From assembly GCF_003965815.1 (NCBI RefSeq), contig NZ_RXOE01000010.1, positions 62,001 to 126,000 on the forward strand: 64,000 bases of DNA, written 5' to 3'. A program made the position numbers and the translations under genes. The notes beneath the pieces are model-generated. The model did not search any database, was not told the origin of the DNA, and saw only the letters and a list, made by a program, of their open reading frames with translations. Positions 43,388-52,356 of the stretch are shown in pieces (positions within the stretch are counted from its first letter, which is position 1; every line of letters starts with the position of its first letter). This DNA comes from Variovorax gossypii (GTDB taxonomy: Bacteria > Pseudomonadota > Gammaproteobacteria > Burkholderiales > Burkholderiaceae_C).

Positions 43388-43428
43388 AAAAACAAAAAGG
43401 CCCCGGCGAATGGCTGCGCGGGGCCTTT
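43388..43428 (-). terminator. Terminator hairpin in the leader of the 75-aa/259-aa gene pair
   Basis: On the minus strand the stem aaaggcccc/ggggccttt (43396-43428) is followed by tttttgtttttc, a canonical intrinsic terminator. The U-tract ends about 15 bases before the 43373 start codon. No minus-strand gene lies upstream within 400 bp, so it is either an attenuator of this pair or the end of an unannotated small RNA. Confidence 0.75.
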
Positions 43429-43788
43429 GTCGACTGGCCTCGGCGGGTGCATGGAATGCACATCCGGCCGGGGCGGTCGGTGTGCGGATCAGGTGTTCAG
43501 GTAACGGTTCATTGGATTGATGTGTCGCCAGGGAGGTTGATCGTCGCCGGGCGCGAAGGGAGCAAAGACTGTTGCTGAAAAACGAAGGGCGGATTCTGTC
43601 GATCGCGCATGCGATGTGCAAGCGCCGCATGTGCCTCTGTGGCGCAAAGCCTACGCAAGGCTTTTCTTGAACCCGGTGAATCCGGTTGCGTGAATGCGCC
43701 GTATCCCACTCAAGCGCGTCGCGCCTCCGAGCTGTTGGCGGTTTCCACAGAGAGCCTCGAGAACCAATCACCTTTCCAGGAGACTTCC
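43429..43788. other. 360-bp gene-free stretch before the FAS1 gene
   Basis: No credible protein gene on either strand. It would contain the promoters of the minus-strand pair and of the plus-strand FAS1 gene. A small hairpin aaagcct-acgca-aggcttt followed by tctt (43646-43668) reads as a weak plus-strand terminator. With the strong minus-strand terminator at 43388, this leaves room for one or two small RNAs, which I cannot confirm. Confidence 0.4.
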
Positions 43789-44367
43789 ATGAAGAAACTC
43801 GTGATCGCAGCAAGTGTCTCGGTCCTGCTCGCAGCCTGCGCAGGCGGCATGGGCATGAGCGGCAGCAGCAGCAGCAGTGGCGCATCGAACCCGATGGTCG
43901 GCGGCGCTCCGATGTACCCGACGAAGGACATCGTCGACAACGCCGTGAATTCGAAGGACCACACCACGCTGGTGGCCGCCGTGAAGGCCGCGGACCTCGT
44001 CGGCACGCTGAAGAGCCCCGGCCCCTTCACCGTGTTCGCGCCCACCAACACGGCCTTTGCCGCTTTGCCGGCGGGCACGGTCGACACGCTGCTCAAGCCC
44101 GAGAACAAGCCCACGCTGACCAAGGTGCTGACCTACCACGTGGTGCCCGGCAAGCTCGACGGCGCCGCGCTCATGAGCGCCATCAACGCGGGCGGCGGCA
44201 AGGCCACGCTGAAGACCGCGAGCGGCGGCACGCTCACCGCGACGATGAGCGGCGGCAACGTGATGGTGACCGACGCCAAGGGCGGCACCGCGACGGTGAC
44301 GATCGCCAACGTCTACCAGTCCAACGGCGTGATCCACGTCGTGAACAAGGTGCTGCTGCCGGGCTGA
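43789..44367 (+). CDS. Fasciclin (FAS1) domain lipoprotein
   Basis: 192 residues. A lipobox (VLLAACAGG), a Ser-rich spacer, then one FAS1 domain: DIVDNAVNSKDHTTLVAAVKAADL, GPFTVFAPTNTAFAAL, LTYHVVPGK and IHVVNKVLLPG. FAS1 domains mediate adhesion or matrix contacts; the bacterial role is unclear. The ATG at 43789 has aggag upstream and fits the lipobox distance. It stands alone, with LysR converging 30 bp downstream. Confidence 0.9.
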   Translation: MKKLVIAASVSVLLAACAGGMGMSGSSSSSGASNPMVGGAPMYPTKDIVDNAVNSKDHTTLVAAVKAADLVGTLKSPGPFTVFAPTNTAFAALPAGTVDTLLKPENKPTLTKVLTYHVVPGKLDGAALMSAINAGGGKATLKTASGGTLTATMSGGNVMVTDAKGGTATVTIANVYQSNGVIHVVNKVLLPG

Positions 44368-44396
44368 TCGGCCCCCTTTTCCGTTTTCCGCTTTCG

Positions 44397-45332
44397 TCAG
44401 CCGCGCTGCGCGGCCTCGGCTTCGTCGCGCAGCCACTGCGCGAACTCCTGCGCGTCGCGGTTGCCCGCGGCGCGCCTGGACATCTCGATGAAGTAGCCGC
44501 GATGCGAGGCGGCGCCCTCGCCCAGCGGCGCCACGAGCCGGCCGTCGCGCACCAGCTCGCTCAGCAAGGGCAGCCGCCCGATCACCACGCCCTGCCCCGC
44601 CACCGCGGCGGACACGGCATCGGCGTACTGCGTGAAGCGCAGCGTGCTCTTCATGCGCAGGTCTTCCAGCCCCATCACCTTGAGCCAGGGCTCCCAGTCG
44701 GCCGTGGGAGCTTCGCTGTGGTCGGGGTACTCGACGGTAAGCAGCGTGAGCTTCGAGAAGTCGGAAAGCTGGCGCAGCGATGCGGCCACCTGCGGCGAGC
44801 ACAGCGGGATCACCGACTCCTCGAACAGCGCCGGGCCGATGCCGCGGCCCACGGGCACGAAGCGCACCGCCAAGTCGATGCGGCTGCTTTCCAGATCGAG
44901 CACGTCGAGCGTGGCCGACACGCGCACGTCCACCTGCGGATGGCTGCCGGTGAAGCGCGCCAGTTTCGGAATGAGCCAGATCGACGCGAAGCCCGGCGTG
45001 GTGGTGATCGCCACCTGGCGCGGCGCCGAACTCGCACGCACCCGCGCCGTGGCGTCGCGCAGGCGCTCGAGGCTGTCGGTGACGGCACGCTGCAGCACCC
45101 CGCCGGCCTCGGTGAGCGACAGCGCGCGGTGGCGCCGCTCGAACAACAACACGCCCAGGCTGGCCTCGAGCTGCTGGATCTGCCGGCTCACGGCCGACTG
45201 CGTGAGGTGCAGCTCGGCGGCCGCCAGCGTGAAGCTCAGCCGGCGCGCGGCCGCCTCGAAACTGCGCAGCAGCTCCAGCGGCGGCAGCTCGCCGCCGGTG
45301 GCTCCGGCGGCTTTCGCATTCTCTGTACGCAT
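44397..45332 (-). CDS. LysR-family transcriptional regulator, GcvA-like
   Basis: 311 residues. The HTH LLRSFEAAARRLSFTLAAAELHLTQSAVSRQIQQLE and the effector-domain start TTTPGFASIWLIPKLARF are typical of the GcvA branch. It is divergent from the DUF2917 gene, an association seen repeatedly in betaproteobacteria, and overlapping palindromes lie in the shared promoter. Likely target: the DUF2917 gene and itself. Confidence 0.92.
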   Translation of the reverse strand: MRTENAKAAGATGGELPPLELLRSFEAAARRLSFTLAAAELHLTQSAVSRQIQQLEASLGVLLFERRHRALSLTEAGGVLQRAVTDSLERLRDATARVRASSAPRQVAITTTPGFASIWLIPKLARFTGSHPQVDVRVSATLDVLDLESSRIDLAVRFVPVGRGIGPALFEESVIPLCSPQVAASLRQLSDFSKLTLLTVEYPDHSEAPTADWEPWLKVMGLEDLRMKSTLRFTQYADAVSAAVAGQGVVIGRLPLLSELVRDGRLVAPLGEGAASHRGYFIEMSRRAAGNRDAQEFAQWLRDEAEAAQRG

Positions 45333-45374
45333 GCAACGAGTTCCGAATTACCGTGTGCAAAGAGGGATCCGGCT

Positions 45375-45399
45375 CACTATATTCATTCGCATAGTGAAT
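45375..45399. promoter_or_regulatory. Overlapping LysR-type palindromes in the lysR/DUF2917 divergent promoter
   Basis: Two interleaved inverted repeats are visible: cactat (45375-45380) with atagtg (45391-45396), and attca (45381-45385) with tgaat (45395-45399). The stretch is 15-40 bp upstream of the DUF2917 start. It is consistent with a LysR regulatory site. Confidence 0.6.
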
Positions 45400-45414
45400 G
45401 CAATGGAGCTTGCC

Positions 45415-45783
45415 ATGAGCACCTCGTCCTCTTCCACCGCCTCTTCTTCCTCTCCCTCCGTGACTTTCTCGTCCAGCACTTCCCGCTTCCACGTGAGCCT
45501 GCCGAAGCGCTCGGTCTTCGCCGTGCCCGACGGCGCGGGCGTGGGCATCGAATGCCGCAGCGGCTCGGTATGGGTCACGATCGACCGCGACACGCGCGAC
45601 ATCGTGCTGGAGCCCGGCGAGCGCTTCGAGAGCAGCGATCACCGTCGCGTGCTGGTGTCGGCGCTGGAATCGTCGTGCATCACCGTGTCGGACGCCCGGC
45701 CGGCCGCCATGCCGCTGCCCGCGCCTTCGCCGCGCGCATGGTCGCCCCGGCGACTGCTGCCACACGGGTTGTCCCCGGCTTGA
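45415..45783 (+). CDS. DUF2917 domain protein
   Basis: 122 residues. A Ser/Thr-rich N-terminus is followed by a small cupin-like beta domain (VPDGAGVGIECRSGSVWVTIDRDTRDIVLEPGERFES), the DUF2917 core. A Pro/Arg-rich tail follows. Function unknown. The ATG at 45415 has ggag six bases upstream; a second ATG at 45403 overlaps that ribosome site. Divergent from the GcvA-like LysR gene. Confidence 0.85.
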   Translation: MSTSSSSTASSSSPSVTFSSSTSRFHVSLPKRSVFAVPDGAGVGIECRSGSVWVTIDRDTRDIVLEPGERFESSDHRRVLVSALESSCITVSDARPAAMPLPAPSPRAWSPRRLLPHGLSPA

Positions 45784-45815
45784 CCGGCACCCATGCGCAT
45801 CGAACCATCGATGCC

Positions 45816-46631
45816 ATGAGTTCCGACACGACCCCACAACCCTTCATCCTCCAGGAGCAGGCCGACGGCATCGCAACGCTGACGCTGAACCTGCCCGCCA
45901 AGCTCAATCCCATCGCGCGCGACCTGCAGGTCGAGCTGCGCGACGCGCTGGAGCGCATCCGCGACGACCGCTCGGTGCGCGCCGTGATCCTCACCGGCGC
46001 CGGCAAGGCCTTCTGCGTGGGCGCCGACCTGAGCGCGATGACACCGTCCGAGGAAGGCAAGTCGCTCGGCACGCAAACGGCCGAGTGGATGCAGAGCCTG
46101 AGCAACCCGCTGATCGAGACGCTGCGCACCCTGCCGGTGCCGGTGGTCGCCGCGGTGAACGGCCCGGCCGCCGGAGCGGGCGTGGGCCTGGCGCTCGCGG
46201 CCGACGTGACCATCGCCGCGCGCAGCGCCTACTTCTACCTGCCCTTCCTGCCGAAGCTGGGCATCGTGCCCGACCTGGGCTGCACCTGGGCCATTCCGCG
46301 CCGCGCCGGCCGTGCACGCGCCATGGGCATGGCGCTGCTCGACGAGCGCGTGGGCGCGGGCCGCGCGGTGCAGTGGGGCCTGATCTGGGCCTGCGTGGAC
46401 GACGAGCAGCTGCTCGAAGAGGCCAAGGGGATCGCGCAGCGCCTCGCCCGCCTGCCGGCGCATGCGGTGATCGAGGCGCGCGAAGCCTTCGAGGCCTCCG
46501 AGCACCACACGCTGAAGGAGCAGCTGCACTACGAGAGCGAGCGCCAGCGCGAGCTGATCGACCGCCCCAGCTTCCGCGAAGGCGTGAGCGCCTTCCTGCA
46601 GAAGCGCCCGCCGGTCTTCGGGAGCCGCTGA
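45816..46631 (+). CDS. Enoyl-CoA hydratase/isomerase, PaaG-like
   Basis: A 271-residue crotonase. GAGKAFCVGADLSAM forms one half of the oxyanion hole, AAVNGPAAGAGVGLALAADV the other. LPKLGIVPDLGCTWAIPRRAGRARAMG and the C-terminal FREGVSAFLQKRPPVF closely follow E. coli PaaG (ring-1,2-epoxyphenylacetyl-CoA isomerase). No other paa gene is in the window, so a stand-alone isomerase or hydratase role is possible. The PPi-PFK gene follows after 57 bp. Confidence 0.88.
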   Translation: MSSDTTPQPFILQEQADGIATLTLNLPAKLNPIARDLQVELRDALERIRDDRSVRAVILTGAGKAFCVGADLSAMTPSEEGKSLGTQTAEWMQSLSNPLIETLRTLPVPVVAAVNGPAAGAGVGLALAADVTIAARSAYFYLPFLPKLGIVPDLGCTWAIPRRAGRARAMGMALLDERVGAGRAVQWGLIWACVDDEQLLEEAKGIAQRLARLPAHAVIEAREAFEASEHHTLKEQLHYESERQRELIDRPSFREGVSAFLQKRPPVFGSR

Positions 46632-46688
46632 CAATCCGACACCGGCGTCCACTGGCGCCTGCCCGGGGGCTGCGGGACAATCCCGCGC

Positions 46689-47945
46689 ATGTCCATCCCC
46701 AACGCCTTCTACGCCCAGTCGGGCGGCGTCACCTCGGTCATCAACGCCTCGGCCTGCGGCGTGATCGAAACGGCGCGCCGGCACCCCGACCGCATCGGCA
46801 AGCTCTACGCCGGACGCAACGGCATCATCGGCGCGCTGGCCGAGGAACTGATCGACACCGGCGCCGAATCGGCCGAGGCCATCGCGGCGCTGCGCACCAC
46901 GCCCTCGGGCGCCTTCGGCTCCTGCCGCTACAAGCTCAAGTCGCTGGAGAAGAACCGCCGCGAGTACGAGCGGCTGATCGAGGTGTTCAAGGCGCACGGC
47001 ATCGGCTACTTCTTCTACAACGGCGGCGGCGATTCGGCCGACACCTGCTTCAAGGTGAGCCAGCTCTCGCAGTCGATGGGCTATGCGCTGCAGGCCATCC
47101 ACGTGCCCAAGACCATCGACAACGACCTGCCCCTGACCGACTGCTGCCCCGGCTTCGGCTCGGTCGCGAAGTACGTGGCGGTATCGACCATCGAGGCCTC
47201 GTTCGACGTGCGCTCGATGGCGGCCACCTCCACCAAGGTGTTCGTGCTCGAGGTGATGGGCCGGCACGCAGGCTGGATCGCGGCGGCCGGCGGCCTGGCC
47301 TCGGACCAGGGCATTCCGGTGGTGGTGCTGTTCCCCGAGATCGAGTTCGACAAGGCGCGCTTCCTCGCGCGCGTCGACGAGCTGGTGAAGCAGCACGGCT
47401 ACTGCTCGGTGGTGGTGTCCGAAGGCTGCCATCACCCCGACGGCACCTTCCTCGCGGAGCAGGGCACGCGCGACGCCTTCGGCCATGCGCAGCTGGGCGG
47501 CGCCGCGCCGGTGGTGGCGCAGATGATCAAGGAAGCGCTGGGCCACAAGTTCCACTGGGCCGTGGCCGACTACCTGCAGCGCGCCGCGCGGCACATCGCA
47601 TCGGCCACCGACGTGCGGCAGGCCTACGAACTCGGGCAGCGCGCGGTCGAACTCGCGCTGGAAGGCCGCAACGCGGTGATGCCGACCATCGAGCGCATCT
47701 CCGACGTTCCGTACGCATACCGCATCGGCAGCGCGCCGCTCGAATCGGTCGCGAACGTCGAGAAGCCGATGCCGCGCGACTTCATCTCCGACGACGGCTA
47801 CGGCATCACCGAGAAGTGCCGCCGCTACCTGCTGCCGCTGATCGAGGGTGAGGACTACCCCGCCTACAGCGGCGGGCTGCCGGTGTACGCGACGCTGCGC
47901 AACGACATCGTCGCGAAGAAGCTGCCGGCCTTCGAGATTTCATGA
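46689..47945 (+). CDS. pfp: 6-phosphofructokinase, pyrophosphate-dependent type
   Basis: 418 residues. YNGGGDSADT replaces the GGDGS loop of ATP-dependent enzymes, and PKTIDNDLPLTD replaces PGTIDND; both changes mark the PPi-using class. GFGSVAKYVAVSTIEA and EVMGRHAGWIAAAGGLA are family segments. It interconverts fructose 6-phosphate and fructose 1,6-bisphosphate reversibly with PPi. Its stop overlaps the start of the CWC gene (ATGA at 47942). Confidence 0.93.
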   Translation: MSIPNAFYAQSGGVTSVINASACGVIETARRHPDRIGKLYAGRNGIIGALAEELIDTGAESAEAIAALRTTPSGAFGSCRYKLKSLEKNRREYERLIEVFKAHGIGYFFYNGGGDSADTCFKVSQLSQSMGYALQAIHVPKTIDNDLPLTDCCPGFGSVAKYVAVSTIEASFDVRSMAATSTKVFVLEVMGRHAGWIAAAGGLASDQGIPVVVLFPEIEFDKARFLARVDELVKQHGYCSVVVSEGCHHPDGTFLAEQGTRDAFGHAQLGGAAPVVAQMIKEALGHKFHWAVADYLQRAARHIASATDVRQAYELGQRAVELALEGRNAVMPTIERISDVPYAYRIGSAPLESVANVEKPMPRDFISDDGYGITEKCRRYLLPLIEGEDYPAYSGGLPVYATLRNDIVAKKLPAFEIS

Positions 47946-48181
47946 TGACCACGGAGGCCGTTCCCGGCCTGATCGACGCCACGCGCTGCCCGCTGTGCGG
48001 CGAGTTGAACCGCTGCGCGATAGAGATCGAGCGCGAGACCGGGCAGGCGCAGCCGCCGTGCTGGTGCATGCGGGTCGACTTCAGCAAGGCGCCGCTCACC
48101 AACCTGCCGGAAGAGATGCGCGGGCTGGCATGCATCTGCATGCGCTGCGCGACGGGCGCGGCGCCTCAGTCTCAGGACTGA
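47942..48181 (+). CDS. Cysteine-rich CWC family protein
   Basis: 79 residues. Cysteines are spaced RCPLCGELNRCAIE, PPCWCMRVDFSKAPLTNLP and GLACICMRC, the pattern of the CWC family, which is presumably metal binding. Function unknown. It is translationally coupled to pfp and its 3' end overlaps the convergent metallopeptidase gene by 10 bp. Confidence 0.87.
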   Translation: MMTTEAVPGLIDATRCPLCGELNRCAIEIERETGQAQPPCWCMRVDFSKAPLTNLPEEMRGLACICMRCATGAAPQSQD

Positions 48182-49488
48182 CCAAGGCTCTGCTGCTGTG
48201 CCTCTGCCTGCGGCTGCGCCTGCGCAGCCTCGGCCACGTCGGCCGCCACCACCATCGACGGCGCATCGCCCGGCCTCTGCTGCGTGACCACGCGGTGGAT
48301 GAACTGCAGCTTGCCCACCGCCACGCGCGGCATCACGAACGGGTAGTAGTCGGGCTGCCCCATGCTGCGCGACAGCTCGTTGAGCACGTTGGTGAGCAGC
48401 ACCCAGCCGTTGACGAAGTCGAGGAACTTGCCTGCGTCGGGGTCGTCCGGCTGCCAGAGGTCGTCGAGGGTGAACAGGTCGCTCGCGAGCTCGACGTTGG
48501 TGGCGTCGACGCCGAAGCTCATCGCGGTATCGGCCGTGTCGGCCATGTGCAGGTAGTGGGCCCAGGTCTCGGCCCAGTCTTCCCACGGGTGCGTGCTCGC
48601 GTAGCTGCTCACGAAGCGGTCGGCCCAGTCGGGCGGCGGGCCCTGCTCGTAGTGCGTCTGCAGCGCGGCGGCGTAGTCGGCGCGCTCGTCGCCGAAGAGG
48701 GCGCGGAAGTCGTCGATCCACTGCGTGGGCTGCACAAGCAGGTCCCAGTAGTAGTGGCCGATCTCGTGGCGGAAGTGGCCCAGCAGAGTGCGGTAGGGCT
48801 CGCGCATCTCGGCGCGGATGCGCTCGCGCACGGCGTCCTCGGCCTCCTCCGCGTTGAGGGTGATCACGCCGTGCTGGTGGCCGGTCATGACGTGCGGGCC
48901 GCCGGGCACGTTGCTCAGGAAGTCGAAGCTCAGGCCGTGCGCGGGATCGACGTGGCGGCTCACCACCGGCAGGCCCAGCGCCAGCAGTTGCGAGACGAGC
49001 CGGCGCTTGGCGGTCTCGAGCTTGCGCCAGAGCTCGCCATTGCCCTCCACCGAGAGATCGGGAATGGTGCGCGTGACGCTGCAGGCCAGGCAGTAGCCGG
49101 GCGCCAGGCCCTGGGTGTCGGGGGGCAGCTGCTCGCCCTCGCGCGCGGCGGGCACCATCCAGTTGCACGCGGCGGGCGTCATGAGGTTCGCGCAGCGCCG
49201 GTAGGTCTTGCCGTGCGGATCGCCGAACACGGTGAAGGTGTCGGGCTGCGCGCCCTCGCCGACAGCCGGCGCGAGCGGCATCACGCCGAGCCGTTCGATC
49301 ACGTAGCCCAGCGGCGTGTGGCAGGCCAGGCACTCGCTATTGCGCAGGAAGACGGGGCGGTCACACTGGCAGCGGTAGGCGCGACTGACGGTGGGCGCCG
49401 CGAGTTCGGTCGCGAGCGTGGGCGCGCCTTCCGCTTCGCCGGAGGCAACCGGCTGGGCGTTGGCTTGATCGTCGGATGGAGCGTTCAT
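48172..49488 (-). CDS. Putative zinc-binding metallopeptidase with N-terminal zinc ribbon
   Basis: 438 residues. An N-terminal ribbon (YRCQCDRPVFLRNSECLACHTPLGY) precedes a large domain with HFRHEIGHYYWD (HExxH) near residue 240 and EDWAETWAHYLHMADT downstream, which could give the third ligand. Further cysteines (RCANLMTPAACNW, CLACS) suggest a second zinc site. The substrate is unknown. No signal peptide is seen, so it is probably cytoplasmic. The ATG at 49488 was chosen to exclude a basic shadow extension. Confidence 0.87.
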   Translation of the reverse strand: MNAPSDDQANAQPVASGEAEGAPTLATELAAPTVSRAYRCQCDRPVFLRNSECLACHTPLGYVIERLGVMPLAPAVGEGAQPDTFTVFGDPHGKTYRRCANLMTPAACNWMVPAAREGEQLPPDTQGLAPGYCLACSVTRTIPDLSVEGNGELWRKLETAKRRLVSQLLALGLPVVSRHVDPAHGLSFDFLSNVPGGPHVMTGHQHGVITLNAEEAEDAVRERIRAEMREPYRTLLGHFRHEIGHYYWDLLVQPTQWIDDFRALFGDERADYAAALQTHYEQGPPPDWADRFVSSYASTHPWEDWAETWAHYLHMADTADTAMSFGVDATNVELASDLFTLDDLWQPDDPDAGKFLDFVNGWVLLTNVLNELSRSMGQPDYYPFVMPRVAVGKLQFIHRVVTQQRPGDAPSMVVAADVAEAAQAQPQAEAQQQSLGQS

Positions 49489-49622
49489 GCGGCAGTTGTC
49501 TTGATCGATCTTCTTGACGCGGAGGGGACAGCGGACCGATTTTGCGGCCGCCCCTTTCATTTGCCGCCGCGCAAAGCCCGATATGCTTGTAGGACGACGG
49601 ACCCGAGACATTCCGCCGCCCC

Positions 49623-51143
49623 ATGACCTCCCCACAGCCCCAAGAAGCCGCGACCACGCCGGCCCCGCCCTCCATCGGCACGCTGCGCCAGCGCTATGGC
49701 GAACGCTACCGCTGGTACCTGCTGCTTTCCGTGATGGTGGGAACGATGGCGTCGATCATGTCCTCGACCATCGTCAACGTGGCGATCCCCGGAATGAGCC
49801 ATCACTTCTCGCTCGGCCAGGAGCGCGCGCAGTGGGTGAGTTCGGGCTTCATGGTGGCGATGACGGTGTCGATGCTCACCACGCCGTGGCTGCTGTCGCG
49901 CTACGGCTACCGGCGCACCTACGTGGGCACGATGCTCCTGCTGCTGGTGGGCGGCATCGTGGGCGGCGTGGCCAACGACTTCTCCCTGGTGCTGTTCGCG
50001 CGCGTGGCCGAGGGGCTGGCGGCGGGGGTGGTGCAGCCCATTCCGGCCATCATCATCCTGCGCGCCTTCGAGCCGCACGAGCAGGGGCGCGCGAGCGGCA
50101 TCTTCGGCATGGGCGTGGTGCTGGCGCCGGCCATCGGGCCGAGCATCGGCGGGGTGCTGGTCGACCTGTTCGGCTGGCGCTCGATCTTCTTCATGGTGGT
50201 GCCGTTCTGCCTGGCCTCTCTCTGGCTGGCCTACAAGTTCGTGCCCAAGACCGCGCCCGGAGGGGTGGCCGCCACGCGCGGCGACGGCCTCGACGCGCGC
50301 GGACTGGCGCTGGGCACGGTCGGCACGCTGTGCCTGCTCAACGGCCTGGTGGCGCTGCGCGGAGATTCGCCGCTGCAGGCGGCGCTGCTGCTGGCGGGCG
50401 CGCTGGTGGCTTTCGGCGTCTTCGTGTGGTGGCAGAAGCGGCTCGCGGCATCTGGCGGCACGCCGCTGATGAACCTGGCGCTCTTCCAGTACCGGCAGTT
50501 CGCGATGGGCAGCGTGGTCGCCTTCATCTACGGCACGGCGCTGTTCGGCTCCACCTACCTGCTGCCGGTGTACATGCAGGTGGGGCTGCACCTGTCGGCG
50601 TCGCACGTGGGCACCATCCTGCTGCCGGCGGGCATCGTGCTGGCGCTCACCATCGCCGGCGTGGGCCGGCTGGCCGACAAGCACCCGACCTGGGTGCTGG
50701 TGACGATCGGCCTCGCGCTGCTGGCGGCCTCGTTCGCGCTGATGATGGTGCTGCGGCTCGACAGCGCGCTGTGGCTGCTGGTGGCCTTCGCGATCATCGG
50801 GCGCATCGGGCTGGGCTTCATCCTGCCCTCGCTCAACCTGGGCTCGATGCGGCCGCTGGCCAAGCCGCTGATTCCGCAGGGCGCGAGCGCGATCAACTTC
50901 GTGCGCATGCTGGGCGGCGCCGCCGGCGTGAGCCTGTGCGCCATCGTGCTCGAGTGGCGCCTCGCGGCGCACGGCGATTCGCTGGCCAACCCGATGAGCA
51001 GTCCGGCGCGGCTGGCCGCCTTCGACGAGGTTTTCGCGATGCTCGCCGGGCTCTGCGCGCTGGCCATCTGCGCGGCCTGGCAACTGCGCCAGGGGTCTGG
51101 GAACCCCGTGAGGCCGGCGGGGCCGCCGCGCAACACGGGGTAA
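49623..51143 (+). CDS. DHA2-family MFS multidrug exporter (EmrB/QacA type)
   Basis: 506 residues with about 14 helices. SSTIVNVAIPGMSHHFSLGQERAQWVSSGFMVAMTVSM, LSRYGYRRTYVGTM and GIFGMGVVLAPAIGPSIGGVLVD (antiporter motif C) are typical of EmrB. It exports hydrophobic drugs by proton antiport. No EmrA-type membrane-fusion partner or regulator is beside it. Divergent from the metallopeptidase gene. Confidence 0.9.
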   Translation: MTSPQPQEAATTPAPPSIGTLRQRYGERYRWYLLLSVMVGTMASIMSSTIVNVAIPGMSHHFSLGQERAQWVSSGFMVAMTVSMLTTPWLLSRYGYRRTYVGTMLLLLVGGIVGGVANDFSLVLFARVAEGLAAGVVQPIPAIIILRAFEPHEQGRASGIFGMGVVLAPAIGPSIGGVLVDLFGWRSIFFMVVPFCLASLWLAYKFVPKTAPGGVAATRGDGLDARGLALGTVGTLCLLNGLVALRGDSPLQAALLLAGALVAFGVFVWWQKRLAASGGTPLMNLALFQYRQFAMGSVVAFIYGTALFGSTYLLPVYMQVGLHLSASHVGTILLPAGIVLALTIAGVGRLADKHPTWVLVTIGLALLAASFALMMVLRLDSALWLLVAFAIIGRIGLGFILPSLNLGSMRPLAKPLIPQGASAINFVRMLGGAAGVSLCAIVLEWRLAAHGDSLANPMSSPARLAAFDEVFAMLAGLCALAICAAWQLRQGSGNPVRPAGPPRNTG

Positions 51144-51207
51144 ACCCCGGCGGCGGAAGACGGGGCTTTCGCATTCAATTGTTATCAGTTGTATCGCAAT
51201 CAGCCCC

Positions 51208-52347
51208 ATGCACCGTAGAAACTTCATCGCCGCCTCGGCTGCGGCAGTGGCCGGCTTCGGCCCGTTTTCATCCTCCCTGGCCGCCGAGAACGGCGTCACC
51301 GACAGCGAGATCGTCCTCGGCCACACCGGCATCCTGAGCGGCCCGCTGGGCGTGCCGGTCAAGGTCGTGATGGCCGGCGCAGGGCTGGCCTTCGACGCGG
51401 TCAATGCGCAGGGCGGGTTGTCGGGCCGCAAGATCAGGCTTGTCTCGCTCGACGACGAGCTGAAGCCCGAGAAGGCCGTCGCCAACTACGAAAAGCTGCT
51501 GGCGGAACATCGCGTCTTCGCCTTCTTCGGCTGTGTCGGCTCCGCCACCACCGCCGCGGGGGCCAAGGTGCTGAACCAGAGCGGCGCGCCGACGGTGGGC
51601 GGCTACGCGGTATCGGACTCGGCCCGCGAGAAGGTCGGCGGCGCCGGCTACTTCGTGCGCGCCACCTTCGCCCGCGAGGCCCAGGCGCTGGTGCAGCACC
51701 TGACGACCATCGGCGTCTCGCGCATCGCCGTGGCCTATCTCGACAACCCGGGCGGCGCGGAGGTCGCCAAGCTCGTCGGCGATGCACTGACCGCGCTGAA
51801 GCTGAAGCCCGAGGCGGCGGTGGCTGTGAAGGGCGACGGCACCACCAACGAGGCGTCCGGCAAGGCACTGGCCGACAGCAAGGCGCAGGCCGTGATCATG
51901 TACCTGGGCGGCGGCATCGGCGGCGAGGTGATGAAAGCCGCGTGGGCCGCGGGCGGGCGCCAGATGTTCTACGGCATGTCGATCGTGCCGGGCGACGTCA
52001 CCGCGAAGCTGGTGGGCGACAAGACCAGCGGCCTCGCCATCTCGCAGATCGTGCCCTACCCCTGGAGCGAGGTCGACGCCGGCGCGAAGGAATACCGCCA
52101 GCTCGCCGAGCGCGCCAAGGTGGACATCGGCTACCTGAGCTACGAGGGCTACGTGAACGCGATGGTGATGATCGAGGCGCTGCGCCGCACCGGCCGCGAC
52201 CTCACGCGCGCGAAGCTGCACGCCACGCTCAAGGCCATGAAGCTGCGCATGAGCAACATGGAGATCGACTTCACCGGCACCAGCAACACCGGCTCGCGCT
52301 TCATCGAGATGGTGCGGGTGACGAAGGAAGGCAAGTTCCTGCGCTAG
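51208..52347 (+). CDS. ABC-type branched-chain amino acid/amide substrate-binding protein (LivJ-like)
   Basis: 379 residues. A signal peptide (MHRRNFIAASAAAVAGFGPFSSSLAA, Tat-like RRNF) precedes a type I periplasmic binding fold: SEIVLGHTGILSGPLGV, AGLAFDAVNAQGGLSGRKIRLVSLDDE. No permease or ATPase genes follow. Upstream is an AT-rich promoter-like stretch (51170-51200). It converges on the catabolic operon and could serve the same pathway, but that is inference. Confidence 0.9.
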   Translation: MHRRNFIAASAAAVAGFGPFSSSLAAENGVTDSEIVLGHTGILSGPLGVPVKVVMAGAGLAFDAVNAQGGLSGRKIRLVSLDDELKPEKAVANYEKLLAEHRVFAFFGCVGSATTAAGAKVLNQSGAPTVGGYAVSDSAREKVGGAGYFVRATFAREAQALVQHLTTIGVSRIAVAYLDNPGGAEVAKLVGDALTALKLKPEAAVAVKGDGTTNEASGKALADSKAQAVIMYLGGGIGGEVMKAAWAAGGRQMFYGMSIVPGDVTAKLVGDKTSGLAISQIVPYPWSEVDAGAKEYRQLAERAKVDIGYLSYEGYVNAMVMIEALRRTGRDLTRAKLHATLKAMKLRMSNMEIDFTGTSNTGSRFIEMVRVTKEGKFLR

Positions 52348-52356
52348 GAACGCCCC

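Noticed and set aside
43686..46631. Plus-strand frame of 981 codons spanning FAS1, LysR and the hydratase
   Set aside because: Only the terminal PaaG-like 271 codons are real; the upstream part is a shadow of the FAS1 gene and of antisense LysR.
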